Shown: positions 43,350 to 54,495, counted from the stretch's first letter. The stretch: 64,000 nucleotides of DNA from Aliiroseovarius marinus (GCF_004360145.1 NZ_SAIT01000011.1:1-64000); one strand, 5' to 3'. Made by a program: numbers and translations. Notes: a model not told the origin generated them from the sequence alone.

Positions 43350-44123
43350 ATGCAAAGCTGGATTACCTCGCTTTCGGATCGCTTGACCGACCGTCGGGCC
43401 CTGCGCCGTTGGACGCGTGCGGCGGGCGATGCTGGGGCGATCGACAAGCCCACACTGCGGCAGGCACGCGTGCGGGCGCGGCAGTTGCGTCAGCAGTTGG
43501 ATCAGGTGCTCTACACCGCTGACAGCCGCTTGGCGCTGCCAGCCCTTGGGTCCAACACGTTTCAAAAGCCACTCCATTCCGATTGGGCACACCGGCCCGA
43601 GGCATGGCGGGGCCCGCTCGAACCATCCGGCGTAGCGTCTGTGCGCAACGCGACGCAATTCGGGGACGAGGTGAAGCTGTTCCACGACTGTCCTCTGGCC
43701 GAGGTTGCCGTCCGCCAAGTGCGCAACACGCGCGAAGCGGACCTTGCGCCGTTTGGCGTCGCGCTTGAGGTCTTTGGCTTCGAAGGCTCGTTCTTGTCCT
43801 TCGCGGTCGAGCTGCCCGAAGGCGCAACCGACGGTCTGCACCGTAATCATATCGTGCGCCTGGCCGTATCCGCCGAGGCCGAACGCCCCATCGACGTCTT
43901 TGCACGTCTGAACATTCAGCATGGCCCGAACCACGAACAACTGCCCAATAAGCAGACCCTTGGCGAAGGTGAGACAAACTTCGAATTCGACCTCGCCTAT
44001 TCCAACATGAACGAAAAGCGGGTGCAGAAAATGTGGGTCGATCTGGTGTTTGGTGATCCCGCTATGAACCAAATCACGCTGCGCGATCTGACGCTGTACC
44101 GTTACCCCCGTGCCGAGATCTAA
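43350..44123 (+). CDS. DUF6478-family protein
   Basis: 257 aa soluble protein. The N-terminal helical, Arg-rich part (LRQARVRARQLRQQLDQVL) precedes a beta-sandwich-like half: DWAHRPEAWRGPLEPSGVASV, LKLFHDCPLAEVAVRQ-type strands and FGDPAMNQITLRDLTLYRYPRAEI. It appears to be a Rhodobacteraceae-restricted family (DUF6478 from memory). It heads a unit with a 126-aa partner and a DUF523 gene. Function unknown; the C-terminal half resembles a carbohydrate-binding sandwich in pattern only. Confidence 0.72.
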   Translation: MQSWITSLSDRLTDRRALRRWTRAAGDAGAIDKPTLRQARVRARQLRQQLDQVLYTADSRLALPALGSNTFQKPLHSDWAHRPEAWRGPLEPSGVASVRNATQFGDEVKLFHDCPLAEVAVRQVRNTREADLAPFGVALEVFGFEGSFLSFAVELPEGATDGLHRNHIVRLAVSAEAERPIDVFARLNIQHGPNHEQLPNKQTLGEGETNFEFDLAYSNMNEKRVQKMWVDLVFGDPAMNQITLRDLTLYRYPRAEI

Positions 44124-44147
44124 GGGCATCGCCAAGAAGGAGCACTC

Positions 44148-44528
44148 ATGGCCAACATGACGCTTGAAAAAGCCCGCATTCACGCCGGCATCTGGGAAGG
44201 TGTCCTGACCGCGCCCGTCGATGCCGCGCCCGCGCTTCAGGTGATGCATCAGGCGCAAGAGGTGCCGGGGGTCGAGGTCACCGCGCTGGACGGCCAGTCC
44301 GGTCAGTTCAGCGTGCGCGTGCCGATCCCGGCCGCGCTTTTGGCTGACGGTATTCAGACCTTCGTCATTCAGGACAAGGCCACCGGGCAGACGCTGGACA
44401 GCTTCGTGATTGTCACCGGCGAGCCGCTTCAGGCAGACATCCGGGCCGAGATGGATTTGCTGCGATCCGAGCTCGACATGCTGAAACGCGCCTTCCGTCG
44501 GCATTGTCAGGACGGCGACGAAGGATGA
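44148..44528 (+). CDS. hypothetical protein conserved beside DUF6478
   Basis: 126 aa. The N-terminal two thirds are beta-rich (IHAGIWEGVLTAP; VRVPIPAALLADGIQTFVIQD). A C-terminal amphipathic helix (ADIRAEMDLLRSELDMLKRAF) could form a coiled coil. AAGGAG lies 5 nt before the ATG, and 24 nt separate it from the upstream gene. The stop overlaps the DUF523 start (ATGA). Function unknown. Confidence 0.72.
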   Translation: MANMTLEKARIHAGIWEGVLTAPVDAAPALQVMHQAQEVPGVEVTALDGQSGQFSVRVPIPAALLADGIQTFVIQDKATGQTLDSFVIVTGEPLQADIRAEMDLLRSELDMLKRAFRRHCQDGDEG

Positions 44529-45010
44529 CCGCGATCCTCGTCAGTGCGTGTCTGCTGGGGCAGAAAGTGCGCTATGACGGGGCGGCGAAAACGCTGACAG
44601 ATGCGCGGTTAAGCCGTTGGGCGCAGAAAGGGTGGTTGCATCCGATTTGTCCCGAGCTTTTGGGTGGTCTGTCCGTCCCGCGCCTGCCAGCCGAGATCGA
44701 ACCGGGCCATGATGGTGCGTCGGTCCTGTCGGGGCAGGGGCGTATTTTGGACCTGCATGGCGGCGACGTGACGGATGCATTTCTTCAGGGCGCTAAGATT
44801 GCCGTGGACCATGCGCGAAAACACGGATGCCAATATGCTTTGCTGACCGAGGCCAGCCCGTCCTGCGGGTCACGTGTAATCTACAGTGGCCATCATGATG
44901 GGGAGCGACGTGCCGGGATGGGCGTTGTGACGGCGGCGTTGACGCAGGCCGGGGTGCAGGTGTTTTCGTCCGAGCAGATCGAGGAACTGGCATCCCTGAT
45001 TGAAACCTAG
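44525..45010 (+). CDS. DUF523-family protein
   Basis: 161 aa. TAILVSACLLGQKVRYDG and PICPELLGGLSVPRLPAEI carry the two Cys of the family, and LTEASPSCGSRVIYSG a third. This Cys set suggests metal or Fe-S binding, related to the N-terminal half of YbgA-DUF1722 fusion proteins. No activity is established. ATG 44525 overlaps the preceding stop; the upstream frame start 44504 lies inside the previous gene. Confidence 0.85.
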   Translation: MTAILVSACLLGQKVRYDGAAKTLTDARLSRWAQKGWLHPICPELLGGLSVPRLPAEIEPGHDGASVLSGQGRILDLHGGDVTDAFLQGAKIAVDHARKHGCQYALLTEASPSCGSRVIYSGHHDGERRAGMGVVTAALTQAGVQVFSSEQIEELASLIET

Positions 45011-45040
45011 GGCAACTAGATTACGCAGCGTTTCAGGTGA

Positions 45041-47122
<2,082 letters not shown>

Positions 47123-47147
47123 CAGCTGGGGCCTGAATGAGGGCCCT

Positions 47148-48068
47148 ATGCTATTCCTGTCGATCTTCTTGGGACTTCTGCCCAGCTTCCTTTTGATTGT
47201 GCTGGGCGGGCTGGTGCGTGGGCGTCTGTCGGATAACGCGTGGCAGGGGCTGGATCGCCTGAATTTTGAGATCCTATTCCCCGCTCTTTTGTTCGTCGCC
47301 GCCGCCAGCCGCCCAATCGAGATTGCACAGGTCATCACCATGGCCCCGGTGGTCTGGGCCATTCTGGGCATGGGGCTGGCGCTGGGCTGGCTGACGCGCG
47401 GCATCGGGCCGGACCGTTTTCTGGATTTCGCGGGTGCTTGGCAGGTCACGTGGCGCTTCAACACCGCGCTGGGTCTGGTGGCTGTAGGGTTGTTGCAGCA
47501 AGGCGGTCTGGGCGAGATGGCCGTGGCCGTTGGCATGGGCGTGCCCGTCGCAAATCTGTTTGCAGTCAGTGCTTTGTCCCGTGGCGGCGCGATGGGGCTG
47601 AAACAGACCCTTCTGAAGATCGCGCTGAATCCTTTCCTGCTGGCCAGTCTGTCCGGCCTGTGCGTCGGGCTTCTGAAAATCCAAATCCCGCAACCGATCA
47701 TGGCACCGCTGGATCTGCTGGCAAAAGCCGCCATTCCGATCGCGCTGTTGTCCATCGGGGCCACGATGGAGTGGAAGGCCTTGGCGCGGTTGAACCGGTT
47801 CAGCGCGGCGATCTCGGGCATCAAGCTGTTGGCGCTGCCCGCCTTCGCACTGGCTTGTGGCGTTATCCTGGGGCTGTCGCCGGGTGTGGCCTCGGTCCTC
47901 GTGGTGTTTGCGGCGCTGCCTACCGCGTCCGCCGCACACGTGCTTGCGTCCGCATTTGGCGCAGATCGCCGTCTTGTGGCCACATTGATTGCACAAACAA
48001 CCTTGCTGTCCGCCCTCAGTCTGCCCCTTTGGATTACAATCGCAGAGGTTGTATTTACCCTGCGTTAG
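47148..48068 (+). CDS. AEC-family (auxin efflux carrier-like) transporter
   Basis: 306 aa with about ten transmembrane helices in two repeats, separated near residue 150. SIFLGLLPSFLLIVLGGLVRGRL and NFEILFPALLFVAAASRPI open repeat 1, and IPIALLSIGATMEWKAL falls in repeat 2. AEC proteins in bacteria move malate, malonate or other small acids. The start is ATG 47148 with GAGGG 6 nt upstream. It begins 25 nt after the dienoyl-CoA reductase gene, so co-transcription is likely. Confidence 0.85.
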   Translation: MLFLSIFLGLLPSFLLIVLGGLVRGRLSDNAWQGLDRLNFEILFPALLFVAAASRPIEIAQVITMAPVVWAILGMGLALGWLTRGIGPDRFLDFAGAWQVTWRFNTALGLVAVGLLQQGGLGEMAVAVGMGVPVANLFAVSALSRGGAMGLKQTLLKIALNPFLLASLSGLCVGLLKIQIPQPIMAPLDLLAKAAIPIALLSIGATMEWKALARLNRFSAAISGIKLLALPAFALACGVILGLSPGVASVLVVFAALPTASAAHVLASAFGADRRLVATLIAQTTLLSALSLPLWITIAEVVFTLR

Positions 48069-48303
48069 GGTGAACACGCGTTCAGTTCGCTGTTCCTTAG
48101 TTGAGGTTTTGCAGTTCTCACGAAGGGGGCGGCGACCTCTTGCAGCTTGAAGTTGTGAAGCGCTTGGGATCTGTCAAATTATCTCGTTTCCAGATCGTGA
48201 ACATAAACCGAATTACCCCTGTAATGTCGGCAGGTCTTCACAGTCTTGCCCCAATTTGTGGCGATACAAATATGGCTGCGAGAATTTTTTTAGAGAGTGA
48301 GTG

Positions 48304-49209
48304 ATGGATCGATTGACCGAAATGGAGGCATTCGCAACTGTCGTGGATCAAGGGGGATTCACCGATGCCGCCAAGAAGATGGGGATCTCGAAGTCTGCCG
48401 TATCAAAGCATGTGTCCAGTCTTGAGGCGCGTTTGGGGGCGCGGCTTCTGAACCGCACGACACGGCGCGTCAGCCCGACCGAGATTGGACTTGCCTATTA
48501 CGACCGCGCGCGGCGCGTGTTGAATGACGCGGGCGAAGCAGATGCCTTGGTCACGTCTATGCAATCAGCCCCGGCTGGGATGCTGCGGATCTCGGTCGCG
48601 ACAGATTTCGGCGTTAACCACCTGAGCCCAGTTCTGGGTGAGTTCCTGAAGGATTTTCCAGACGTCACCGTGAACATGGAATTGGCAAACCGCTATGTCG
48701 AGCTGATCTCGGAAGGGTTCGACATGGCCATCCGTGTGGGCGAGCTTGAAGATAGCTCGTTGCGCGCGCGCAAGATCGCCGAAACCACGCGCAAGATGGT
48801 CGGCAGCCCCGCCTATTTCGAGCGCTACGGACGCCCGCAGCGCATTGATGATCTGAACAATCACAAGCTTCTACACTATTCCAGCCAAAGCTCGGGCAAT
48901 GTGTGGAAGATCCCCGCTCCGTCCGGCGAGCTCCGGCAGGTGCGTTCTGCTGGCTGGCTCAGCGTGAATGACGGGCAGTCGCTGTTGAACGCGGCGATCT
49001 CGGGTCTGGGCATCGCCTATCTGCCCAGCTTCCTCTACGCCGACGCGTTAGAGCAGGGCTTGGTGGAAGAGGCCATTCCGGATTTGCCCGCCGACATTCA
49101 GGGGATTTACGCGGTGTATCCTCCGGGACGGTTCACGCAGCCCAAAGTGCGGGCCTTCATTGATTTTCTGGTGCAAGCCTTTGCAAACAAAGGGCCAGAC
49201 ATCTGGTAA
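48304..49209 (+). CDS. LysR-family transcriptional regulator (CrgA-like subgroup)
   Basis: 301 aa. The winged HTH is MEAFATVVDQGGFTDAAKKMGISKSAVSKHVSSLEARLGARLLNRTTR, and the periplasmic-binding-like effector domain follows (GMLRISVATDFGVNHLSPVLGEFLKDFP; GLGIAYLPSFLYADAL). A 235-bp leader region without a recognisable gene lies upstream. The target is unknown; no divergent partner is present, which is unusual for LysR genes. GTG 48301 is an equally possible start. Confidence 0.9.
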   Translation: MDRLTEMEAFATVVDQGGFTDAAKKMGISKSAVSKHVSSLEARLGARLLNRTTRRVSPTEIGLAYYDRARRVLNDAGEADALVTSMQSAPAGMLRISVATDFGVNHLSPVLGEFLKDFPDVTVNMELANRYVELISEGFDMAIRVGELEDSSLRARKIAETTRKMVGSPAYFERYGRPQRIDDLNNHKLLHYSSQSSGNVWKIPAPSGELRQVRSAGWLSVNDGQSLLNAAISGLGIAYLPSFLYADALEQGLVEEAIPDLPADIQGIYAVYPPGRFTQPKVRAFIDFLVQAFANKGPDIW

Positions 49210-49237
49210 AGGCAGAGCAGTAAAAGCGAAGAGCATC

Positions 49238-49266
49238 TGCGGCGGGCTGGTCCCGCCGCTTTTTTG
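49238..49266 (+). terminator. rho-independent terminator after the LysR gene
   Basis: GCGGCGGG and CCCGCCGC form an 8-bp stem with a CTGGT loop and six T. Confidence 0.88.
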
Positions 49267-49272
49267 TTCGGG

Positions 49273-50196
49273 TTAGTTGGTGTTCAGCAGAACCGCTTCC
49301 ACGCGACGGTTCAGCTCGCGCCCTTCGGCTGTGGCATTCCCGGCCAAGGGGGACAGATAGCCAACGCCGTCAGCAGACACTTGGCCCGCGTCTACACCAT
49401 AGCCTGTGATCAGACGCTCCATTACCGACGTCGCACGTTTGCGGGACAGAGCGACATTGCCCTCAAGACTGCCCTCGGCATCCGTATGCCCGACCAGAAC
49501 CACCCGTCGGGCTGGGTCTGCGCTAAGATACGCGGCCAGATCGGACAGTGCGGGCACGTCGCCTTCGGCCAGCTGAGCTGATCCGGTGGCGAAGGACAGG
49601 CCGGACAAGACCACATGCCCAAGGGTCGACAGCTGAACATCCAGCGGGTCGCTGGGCTGGGGCGCAGCAATCGGCGCCGCCTCTGTCGTCGTCAGCACAG
49701 GCACGCTGTCTTTCGAGGGCGTCACAAAGGTGAGCTCGAAAAACGCGTCCTGCGCGCTGTGGCTGACCAGAATTTGCGCAAAGCTGTCATCCTTGCGGGC
49801 GCTCAGGAAGTGATAATCCGCCAGATCAACGAACATGTCGGGGGACTGAAAATGCCCTACCTGAAACCGGAAATCGAACCCGCCACAGGACACAGCCTGA
49901 CATTGATAGAGGAAGTTATAGCCGTCCTGAAGTAACTGCTCGCGCAGCGCGGTCAAAATCTGATAGCTGCGCGCGTTTTGGCCGGGGACGCGCCACGCCT
50001 GCCTGTTCACATGGCCAGTCGCGGTGATGGCCGGAACCGCCGCGCCGTCGAAACGGCTTGTGGCGATCTCGGCCTGACCGTTTTCCGAGACCTCGGCCTG
50101 AAGCCTGGCCCCGGCGGGCAGGTCCAGCGCCGCCGCCGAGAAGGGCAGCGTGGCGACCACACAGGCAAGGGCAAGCAGGCGGCGGGGTAAGATCAT
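49273..50196 (-). CDS. OmpA-family outer-membrane/periplasmic protein
   Basis: 307 aa. The signal peptide is MILPRRLLALACVVATLPFSAAA. A 170-residue N-terminal region of unknown fold has one Cys pair (YQCQAVSC). The C-terminal OmpA domain (residues about 200-305) has VLSGLSFATGSAQL, VVLVGHTDAEGSLEGNVALSRKRATSVMERLI and NRRVEAVL, with peptidoglycan-binding Asp and Arg. There is no transmembrane barrel, so it is a periplasmic peptidoglycan-binding protein. Its ATG overlaps the stop of the upstream peroxidase-related gene; it is the last gene of that operon. Confidence 0.85.
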   Translation of the reverse strand: MILPRRLLALACVVATLPFSAAALDLPAGARLQAEVSENGQAEIATSRFDGAAVPAITATGHVNRQAWRVPGQNARSYQILTALREQLLQDGYNFLYQCQAVSCGGFDFRFQVGHFQSPDMFVDLADYHFLSARKDDSFAQILVSHSAQDAFFELTFVTPSKDSVPVLTTTEAAPIAAPQPSDPLDVQLSTLGHVVLSGLSFATGSAQLAEGDVPALSDLAAYLSADPARRVVLVGHTDAEGSLEGNVALSRKRATSVMERLITGYGVDAGQVSADGVGYLSPLAGNATAEGRELNRRVEAVLLNTN

Positions 50197-50768
50197 CGGC
50201 TTTGGGCGTGGTATTCGTCGTTTGGCTTCATCCCAACGGCCGAGGCCATGCGGTTGGACATCGAGAAGAACCCGACCGTCGCCGCAATGTCCCAGATATC
50301 CCGATCTGAGAACCCAACATCACGCAGCGCCTGACGATCGGCTTCCGAGGTTTCCGAGGAGGCTTTGGTGATCTTTTCCGCGAAGGTCAGCATCGCGGTT
50401 TGGCGCGCATCCAGATCGGCCATGCGCCAGTTCATCACCATCGCCTCGCCCAGCATTGGATTGCCCGACAGCTGACGCACGGCGGCGCCGTGGGCAACCT
50501 GACAATACCAGCACCGATTGATCGAGCTGACGACGACCGCGATCATCTCGCGTTCCAGCTTGGACAGCCCGCTGTCGTCCAGCATCACCTCGTTATACAT
50601 GTCCATGAAGGGGCGCAGCTTGGCCATGTCGAAGGCGTAGGCCTGCAGCACGTTCGGGATCAGCCCCAGTTTCTCATCACAGATGTCGAAATACTTCTGA
50701 ATGTCTTCGGGCAGGGGGTCGACCATCGGCAGGTCAAGGGCGGTGACACCGTTTGTTTTGCGCGCCAT
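50193..50768 (-). CDS. peroxidase-related enzyme (AhpD/CMD superfamily)
   Basis: 191 aa. LSKLEREMIAVVVSSINRCWYCQVAHGAAVRQL holds the CxxCxxxH redox motif. The DPLPEDIQKYFDICDEKLGLIPNVLQAYA leader and IWDIAATVGFFSMSNRMASAVGMKPNDEY tail match the uncharacterised peroxidase-related family (TIGR01926-like). It probably acts in peroxide or thiol metabolism. It lies 12 nt after the GNAT gene. Confidence 0.85.
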   Translation of the reverse strand: MARKTNGVTALDLPMVDPLPEDIQKYFDICDEKLGLIPNVLQAYAFDMAKLRPFMDMYNEVMLDDSGLSKLEREMIAVVVSSINRCWYCQVAHGAAVRQLSGNPMLGEAMVMNWRMADLDARQTAMLTFAEKITKASSETSEADRQALRDVGFSDRDIWDIAATVGFFSMSNRMASAVGMKPNDEYHAQSR

Positions 50769-50780
50769 GCTGTATCCTTC

Positions 50781-51512
50781 TTAGCGTTTCACACGGTAAT
50801 GGTAGTGCCCAACCAGATGCATGCCAAGATTTGCATACAGCGGATTTGCAGCGTGGTTGCCTTGGGTCACGATCAGCGACAGGAACTTGGCGCCCTGATC
50901 CTCGGCCCACTTGGCGGCCTGTTTCAGCAGATTCTGACCAGTGCCCATCCGGCGCATCTTGGGATCCACATGCAGGGCGTGCGCCATCGCAATGCCGTCA
51001 TGGATGCCCACAAAGCCAACACCCGCGGGTGTGTCATCGGTGCGCGCCAGAAGGGCTGTCTTGGGGCAATCCGCGCGCTCCATCACGGCGCGGCGGTGTT
51101 CGTGGATGCCGCCAGCTTCCCACAGCTCGGTCATGATCGACAACATCGGCCAGATCGCAAAGGCCGAGACGGGCGGCAGCGGGTCGCGGGTCAGTTCGGC
51201 CACGGGAATGACCCAGATGTTGACCGGATCCACGATCTCGTACCCGTGTTGCGCCAGCATCTCGTCCAGATGCTCGTCACCTGCGCGGATTTGGAACAGC
51301 GGATCCATGCCCATGTCGCGCATCGCTTTTTCAGCGGCGGGCAGGTCGGCTTCGGTGGTCGGCCAGTTCTCGGTCGCGGCGGACACACGCTTGCCACCGC
51401 CTGCGCCGTCACGCACCACCCATGCGCCAACACGCTGCGTGGCGGCGGGGGGCCAGGTGGCTTCACAGACCTCGATCAGTTGTTCGGGGGAAGGAAGATG
51501 GGGCGTTGTCAT
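50781..51512 (-). CDS. GNAT-family acetyltransferase
   Basis: 243 aa. The C-terminal GNAT core has HALHVDPKMRRMGTGQNLLKQAAKWAEDQGAKFLSLIVTQGNHAANPLYANLGM, that is motif A (RRMGTGQ) for acetyl-CoA and motif B. The N-terminal 120 residues are divergent and may bind the acceptor. The ATG overlaps the cinA-like stop (ATGA). Substrate unknown. Confidence 0.85.
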   Translation of the reverse strand: MTTPHLPSPEQLIEVCEATWPPAATQRVGAWVVRDGAGGGKRVSAATENWPTTEADLPAAEKAMRDMGMDPLFQIRAGDEHLDEMLAQHGYEIVDPVNIWVIPVAELTRDPLPPVSAFAIWPMLSIMTELWEAGGIHEHRRAVMERADCPKTALLARTDDTPAGVGFVGIHDGIAMAHALHVDPKMRRMGTGQNLLKQAAKWAEDQGAKFLSLIVTQGNHAANPLYANLGMHLVGHYHYRVKR

Positions 51513-52237
51513 GTGGCCTCCTTGAACTGGTCTTGAAGCGAACGGGCGGCGTCACTTATCAGGGCCGCATCTGTGCCGCGAATAACAATGTTGACGCCGA
51601 ACGCGCCGTTTTCGATGAACGGGTAGGATCCAAAGCTGAGCGTAGCATAGTTCTGCACAAGCTGCCCCAACGGACCCGCAATATCGCCTTCCCCCCGGTC
51701 GATCCGCACGGTGCGCGACACCAAGGGCGCGCCGCCGGTCAGGCTGGGCAGGACGCTTTCGACCATGGCGTTGAAGACGGATGGGACGCCTGCCATGACA
51801 TGCACGTTTTCCAGCGTAAATCCGGGTGCGATTGAGACAGGGTTGTCGATCAGGGTGGCCCGATCCGGGATGCGCGCCATGCGCTGGCGGGCTGCGTTAA
51901 ACTCGCGGCCGTTCTCGGCGTAATAGGCGGCCAACAGATCACGGGCGTCGTCGCGAATGTCGATGTGGTCGTCAAAGGCACGAGCGATGCAGTCGGCGGT
52001 GATATCGTCATGCGTCGGACCGATCCCGCCGGACGTGAACACATGGTCATAGCCTGCGGACAGGGCTTTCACGGCGGTCACGATGGCATCGGCATCGTCG
52101 GACACCACGCGGACCTCTTTCAGGTCAATGCCGTGTTCGGTCAGGCGGCCTGCAAGGTGATGCATATTCGCATCCCGTGTCCGGCCCGATAGAATCTCGT
52201 CTCCGATTACCAGCATTGCGGCAGAGGGGTTGGGCAT
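51509..52237 (-). CDS. competence/damage-inducible CinA-type molybdopterin-binding-domain protein
   Basis: 242 aa MoCF-fold protein. AAMLVIGDEILSGRTRDANMHHLAGRLTEHGIDLKEVRVVSDD and VFTSGGIGPTHDDITADCIARAF are the MoaB/CinA motifs. It lacks the C-terminal NMN deamidase (PncC) domain of full CinA, so it is the COG1058-only form. Some members act as ADP-ribose pyrophosphatase. It heads the four-gene operon running down to the OmpA-like gene. Confidence 0.88.
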   Translation of the reverse strand: MPNPSAAMLVIGDEILSGRTRDANMHHLAGRLTEHGIDLKEVRVVSDDADAIVTAVKALSAGYDHVFTSGGIGPTHDDITADCIARAFDDHIDIRDDARDLLAAYYAENGREFNAARQRMARIPDRATLIDNPVSIAPGFTLENVHVMAGVPSVFNAMVESVLPSLTGGAPLVSRTVRIDRGEGDIAGPLGQLVQNYATLSFGSYPFIENGAFGVNIVIRGTDAALISDAARSLQDQFKEAT

Positions 52238-52275
52238 CGCTTGTTCCTTTCCTGTTTCCGGTATAGGCCCGAGAT

Positions 52276-52974
52276 ATGGAATTTCCCAGCCCTCTTATAC
52301 CCGCTACGCTTGTACGTCGTTATAAACGCTTTCTGGCCGACTGCCTGCTGACAGATGGTCGCGAAGTCACGGCGCATTGCGCCAATCCCGGTTCCATGAT
52401 GGGTCTGGCCGAGCCGGGGGCGAAAATCTGGCTGGAGCCTAACGACGATCCCAAGAAAAAGCTGAAATTTGGCTGGCGCTTGGTCGAACATGCGGACGGG
52501 CATTTTACGGGCGTCGATACCTCGGTTCCAAACCGCGCGCTGAAGGCCGCGCTTGAGGCACGTGCCGTGCCGGGGTTGGGCGACTACGACACCGTCCGGG
52601 CCGAGGTGAAATACGGCGAGAAGAGCCGCATTGATTTCCTGCTGGAAGGGGATGGCCTGACCTATGTCGAAGTCAAATCCGTCACCCTCTCCCGCCAACC
52701 CGGTCTGGCCGAATTTCCCGACAGCGTCACCGCCCGTGGCACTAAGCATCTGGGCGAATTGGCGAAGATGGTGGGCGAGGGCCACCGTGCCGTGATGCTA
52801 TATCTGGTGCAGCGCACCGATTGCGACCGGTTCGATTTAGCGCGGGACATTGATCCCGCCTATGGGCAGGCTTTTGATGCCGCCCGCGCGGCGGGGGTCG
52901 AGGTGATCGTTTTAGGCACCTCAATTTCGCCGTCTGGGGTCGATGTCGCAGCCCCTCTGGCGTCTTTGGCCTGA
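52276..52974 (+). CDS. sfsA: DNA/RNA nuclease SfsA
   Basis: 232 aa, family length. LVRRYKRFLADCLLTDGREVTAHCANPGSMMGL, RIDFLLEGDGLTYVEVKSVTL (a PD-(D/E)xK-like centre with Glu-x-Lys) and FPDSVTARGTKHLGEL are diagnostic. Sugar-fermentation-stimulation protein A binds DNA; a nuclease fold is inferred for the family. It is divergent from the cinA-like gene and followed 35 bp later by map, the common SfsA-Map neighbourhood. Confidence 0.93.
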   Translation: MEFPSPLIPATLVRRYKRFLADCLLTDGREVTAHCANPGSMMGLAEPGAKIWLEPNDDPKKKLKFGWRLVEHADGHFTGVDTSVPNRALKAALEARAVPGLGDYDTVRAEVKYGEKSRIDFLLEGDGLTYVEVKSVTLSRQPGLAEFPDSVTARGTKHLGELAKMVGEGHRAVMLYLVQRTDCDRFDLARDIDPAYGQAFDAARAAGVEVIVLGTSISPSGVDVAAPLASLA

Positions 52975-53009
52975 AGGCCCTATCTAGGGGGCAGAAGAAG
53001 GAAACCACC

Positions 53010-53858
53010 ATGGACGACAAGATGCGCGTAACCAAGGAAGGCATTCGCCTCTATGACCCGGCGGATTTCGCGGGGATGCATGCGGCAGGCAAGCTGGCGG
53101 CCGAGATTTTGGACCGCGTGGCCCCGATGATCGCCCCCGGTGTGACTACCGCCGAACTGGATGCTGCGATCGAAGCGATGGTCGACGAAGCGGGTGCCGT
53201 GTCGGCCACCATTGGCTATAAGGGCTACAAGCACGCGTCGTGTATTTCGCTGAACCATGTGGTCTGTCACGGCATTCCCGGCTCGAAAACGCCGAAGATG
53301 AAGAATGACAAGACCGGCCGCAAACATGACGAGCTGGTCGAGGGCGACATCCTGAACATCGACGTCACTGTGATCGTCGATGGCTGGTATGGCGACACCA
53401 GCCGCATGTACAAAGTGGGCAAGATCAAGTCCTTCGCGGATCGCCTGATCCAAGTGACCCATGACGCGCTGATGGAGGGCATCGCCGCCGTCAAGCCGGG
53501 CAACACCTTCGGCGACATCGGTCACGCCATCCAGAAATATGCCGAGGCACAGCGCATGTCCGTCGTCCGCGATTTCTGTGGCCACGGTCTGGGCCGCGTG
53601 TTTCACGCCCCGCCTAACGTGCTGCATTATGGCCGCCCGGGCACCGGTGCTGTGTTGGAAGAAGGCATGTTCTTCACCATCGAGCCGATGATCAATCTGG
53701 GCCGCCCGGAAACCAAGATCCTGTCCGATGACTGGACCGCGATCACGCGCGACAAGTCGCTGTCGGCGCAGTTCGAACACTCGGTCGGCGTGACGGCGGA
53801 TGGGTGCGAGATCTTCACCCTGTCGCCTGCCGGGAAGTTCCACCCGACCTGGGGGTGA
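53010..53858 (+). CDS. map: type I methionine aminopeptidase
   Basis: 282 aa pita-bread metalloprotease. SCISLNHVVCHGIPG supplies His, GDILNIDVTVIVDGWYGDTSRMY the two Asp ligands, FCGHGLGRVFHAPPNVLHYG a His, and MFFTIEPMINLG and FEHSVGVTADGCEIFT the Glu ligands. It removes initiator Met from nascent chains. ATG 53010 with AAGAAGGAAA upstream. It is slightly longer than the E. coli enzyme. Confidence 0.95.
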   Translation: MDDKMRVTKEGIRLYDPADFAGMHAAGKLAAEILDRVAPMIAPGVTTAELDAAIEAMVDEAGAVSATIGYKGYKHASCISLNHVVCHGIPGSKTPKMKNDKTGRKHDELVEGDILNIDVTVIVDGWYGDTSRMYKVGKIKSFADRLIQVTHDALMEGIAAVKPGNTFGDIGHAIQKYAEAQRMSVVRDFCGHGLGRVFHAPPNVLHYGRPGTGAVLEEGMFFTIEPMINLGRPETKILSDDWTAITRDKSLSAQFEHSVGVTADGCEIFTLSPAGKFHPTWG

Positions 53859-53871
53859 ACGCAAAGTTGAC

Positions 53872-53902
53872 TTAGGGGAAACTTTCTGAGGTTTCCCCCT
53901 AG
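53872..53902. terminator. stem-loop between convergent map and rsmD
   Basis: GGGGAAAC (53875-53882) pairs with GTTTCCCC (53891-53898), extended by flanking A-T pairs around an 8-nt loop. It may serve both directions. Confidence 0.5.
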
Positions 53903-53934
53903 TCACAGAATCTTCTTTGAAATCGTGGTGCCTG

Positions 53935-54495
53935 CTACGTTTCCGCGTACTCGCAGATCGTGATCACCGTGTCGCCATAGCGGCGGCTGTCCAGCTGGGT
54001 AACGCCTGCGGGCGGGATAACCGGCATGTTGTCCTCCCACACGATCAGTGCGCCGTCGGCAACCCAACCGGATTTGATTGCCGCCGCCAGCGCCTTTTCC
54101 CCCAGCCCTTTGCCGTAGGGCGGGTCCAGAAAGATCAGGTCATGGGGTGTGCCTTCGGGCAGGCGGGTAGCGTCGCGTTTCAGGATCGTTACCTCGTCCG
54201 CGCAGCGGCATTTCTGGATGTTCTCGCGGATCAGCGACAGCGCTTTGCGTCCGTCATCCACCAAGGTGACATGGGTCGCCCCGCGCGACAGCGCCTCAAG
54301 CCCCAGCGCGCCGGTGCCCGCAAACAGGTCCAGCACGCGGGCGTCCTCGATCGGGTCGCCAAAGCGTCCGCCGGTCAGCATGGAAAACAGGCTTTCGCGG
54401 ACGCGGTCGGTGGTGGGGCGCAAATGTGCGCCCGCGTCCCCCTTGCCGACACTCGCCAGCGCAAGCCCGCGAAAACGGCCTGCGATGATCCTCAT
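53935..54495 (-). CDS. rsmD: 16S rRNA (guanine(966)-N(2))-methyltransferase RsmD
   Basis: 186 aa. MRIIAGRFRGLAL, RPTTDRVRESLFSML, the SAM-binding LDLFAGTGALGLEALSRGA and the catalytic LIFLDPPYGKGL (DPPY) are complete. It methylates G966 of 16S rRNA during 30S assembly. The ATG overlaps the stop of the upstream flavoprotein gene, so it is the second gene of a two-gene operon. Confidence 0.94.
   Translation of the reverse strand: MRIIAGRFRGLALASVGKGDAGAHLRPTTDRVRESLFSMLTGGRFGDPIEDARVLDLFAGTGALGLEALSRGATHVTLVDDGRKALSLIRENIQKCRCADEVTILKRDATRLPEGTPHDLIFLDPPYGKGLGEKALAAAIKSGWVADGALIVWEDNMPVIPPAGVTQLDSRRYGDTVITICEYAET

Noticed and set aside
48101-48304. 67-codon ORF before the LysR gene
   Set aside because: No Shine-Dalgarno, atypical composition for a protein, and it runs into the LysR start; more likely a leader/promoter region.
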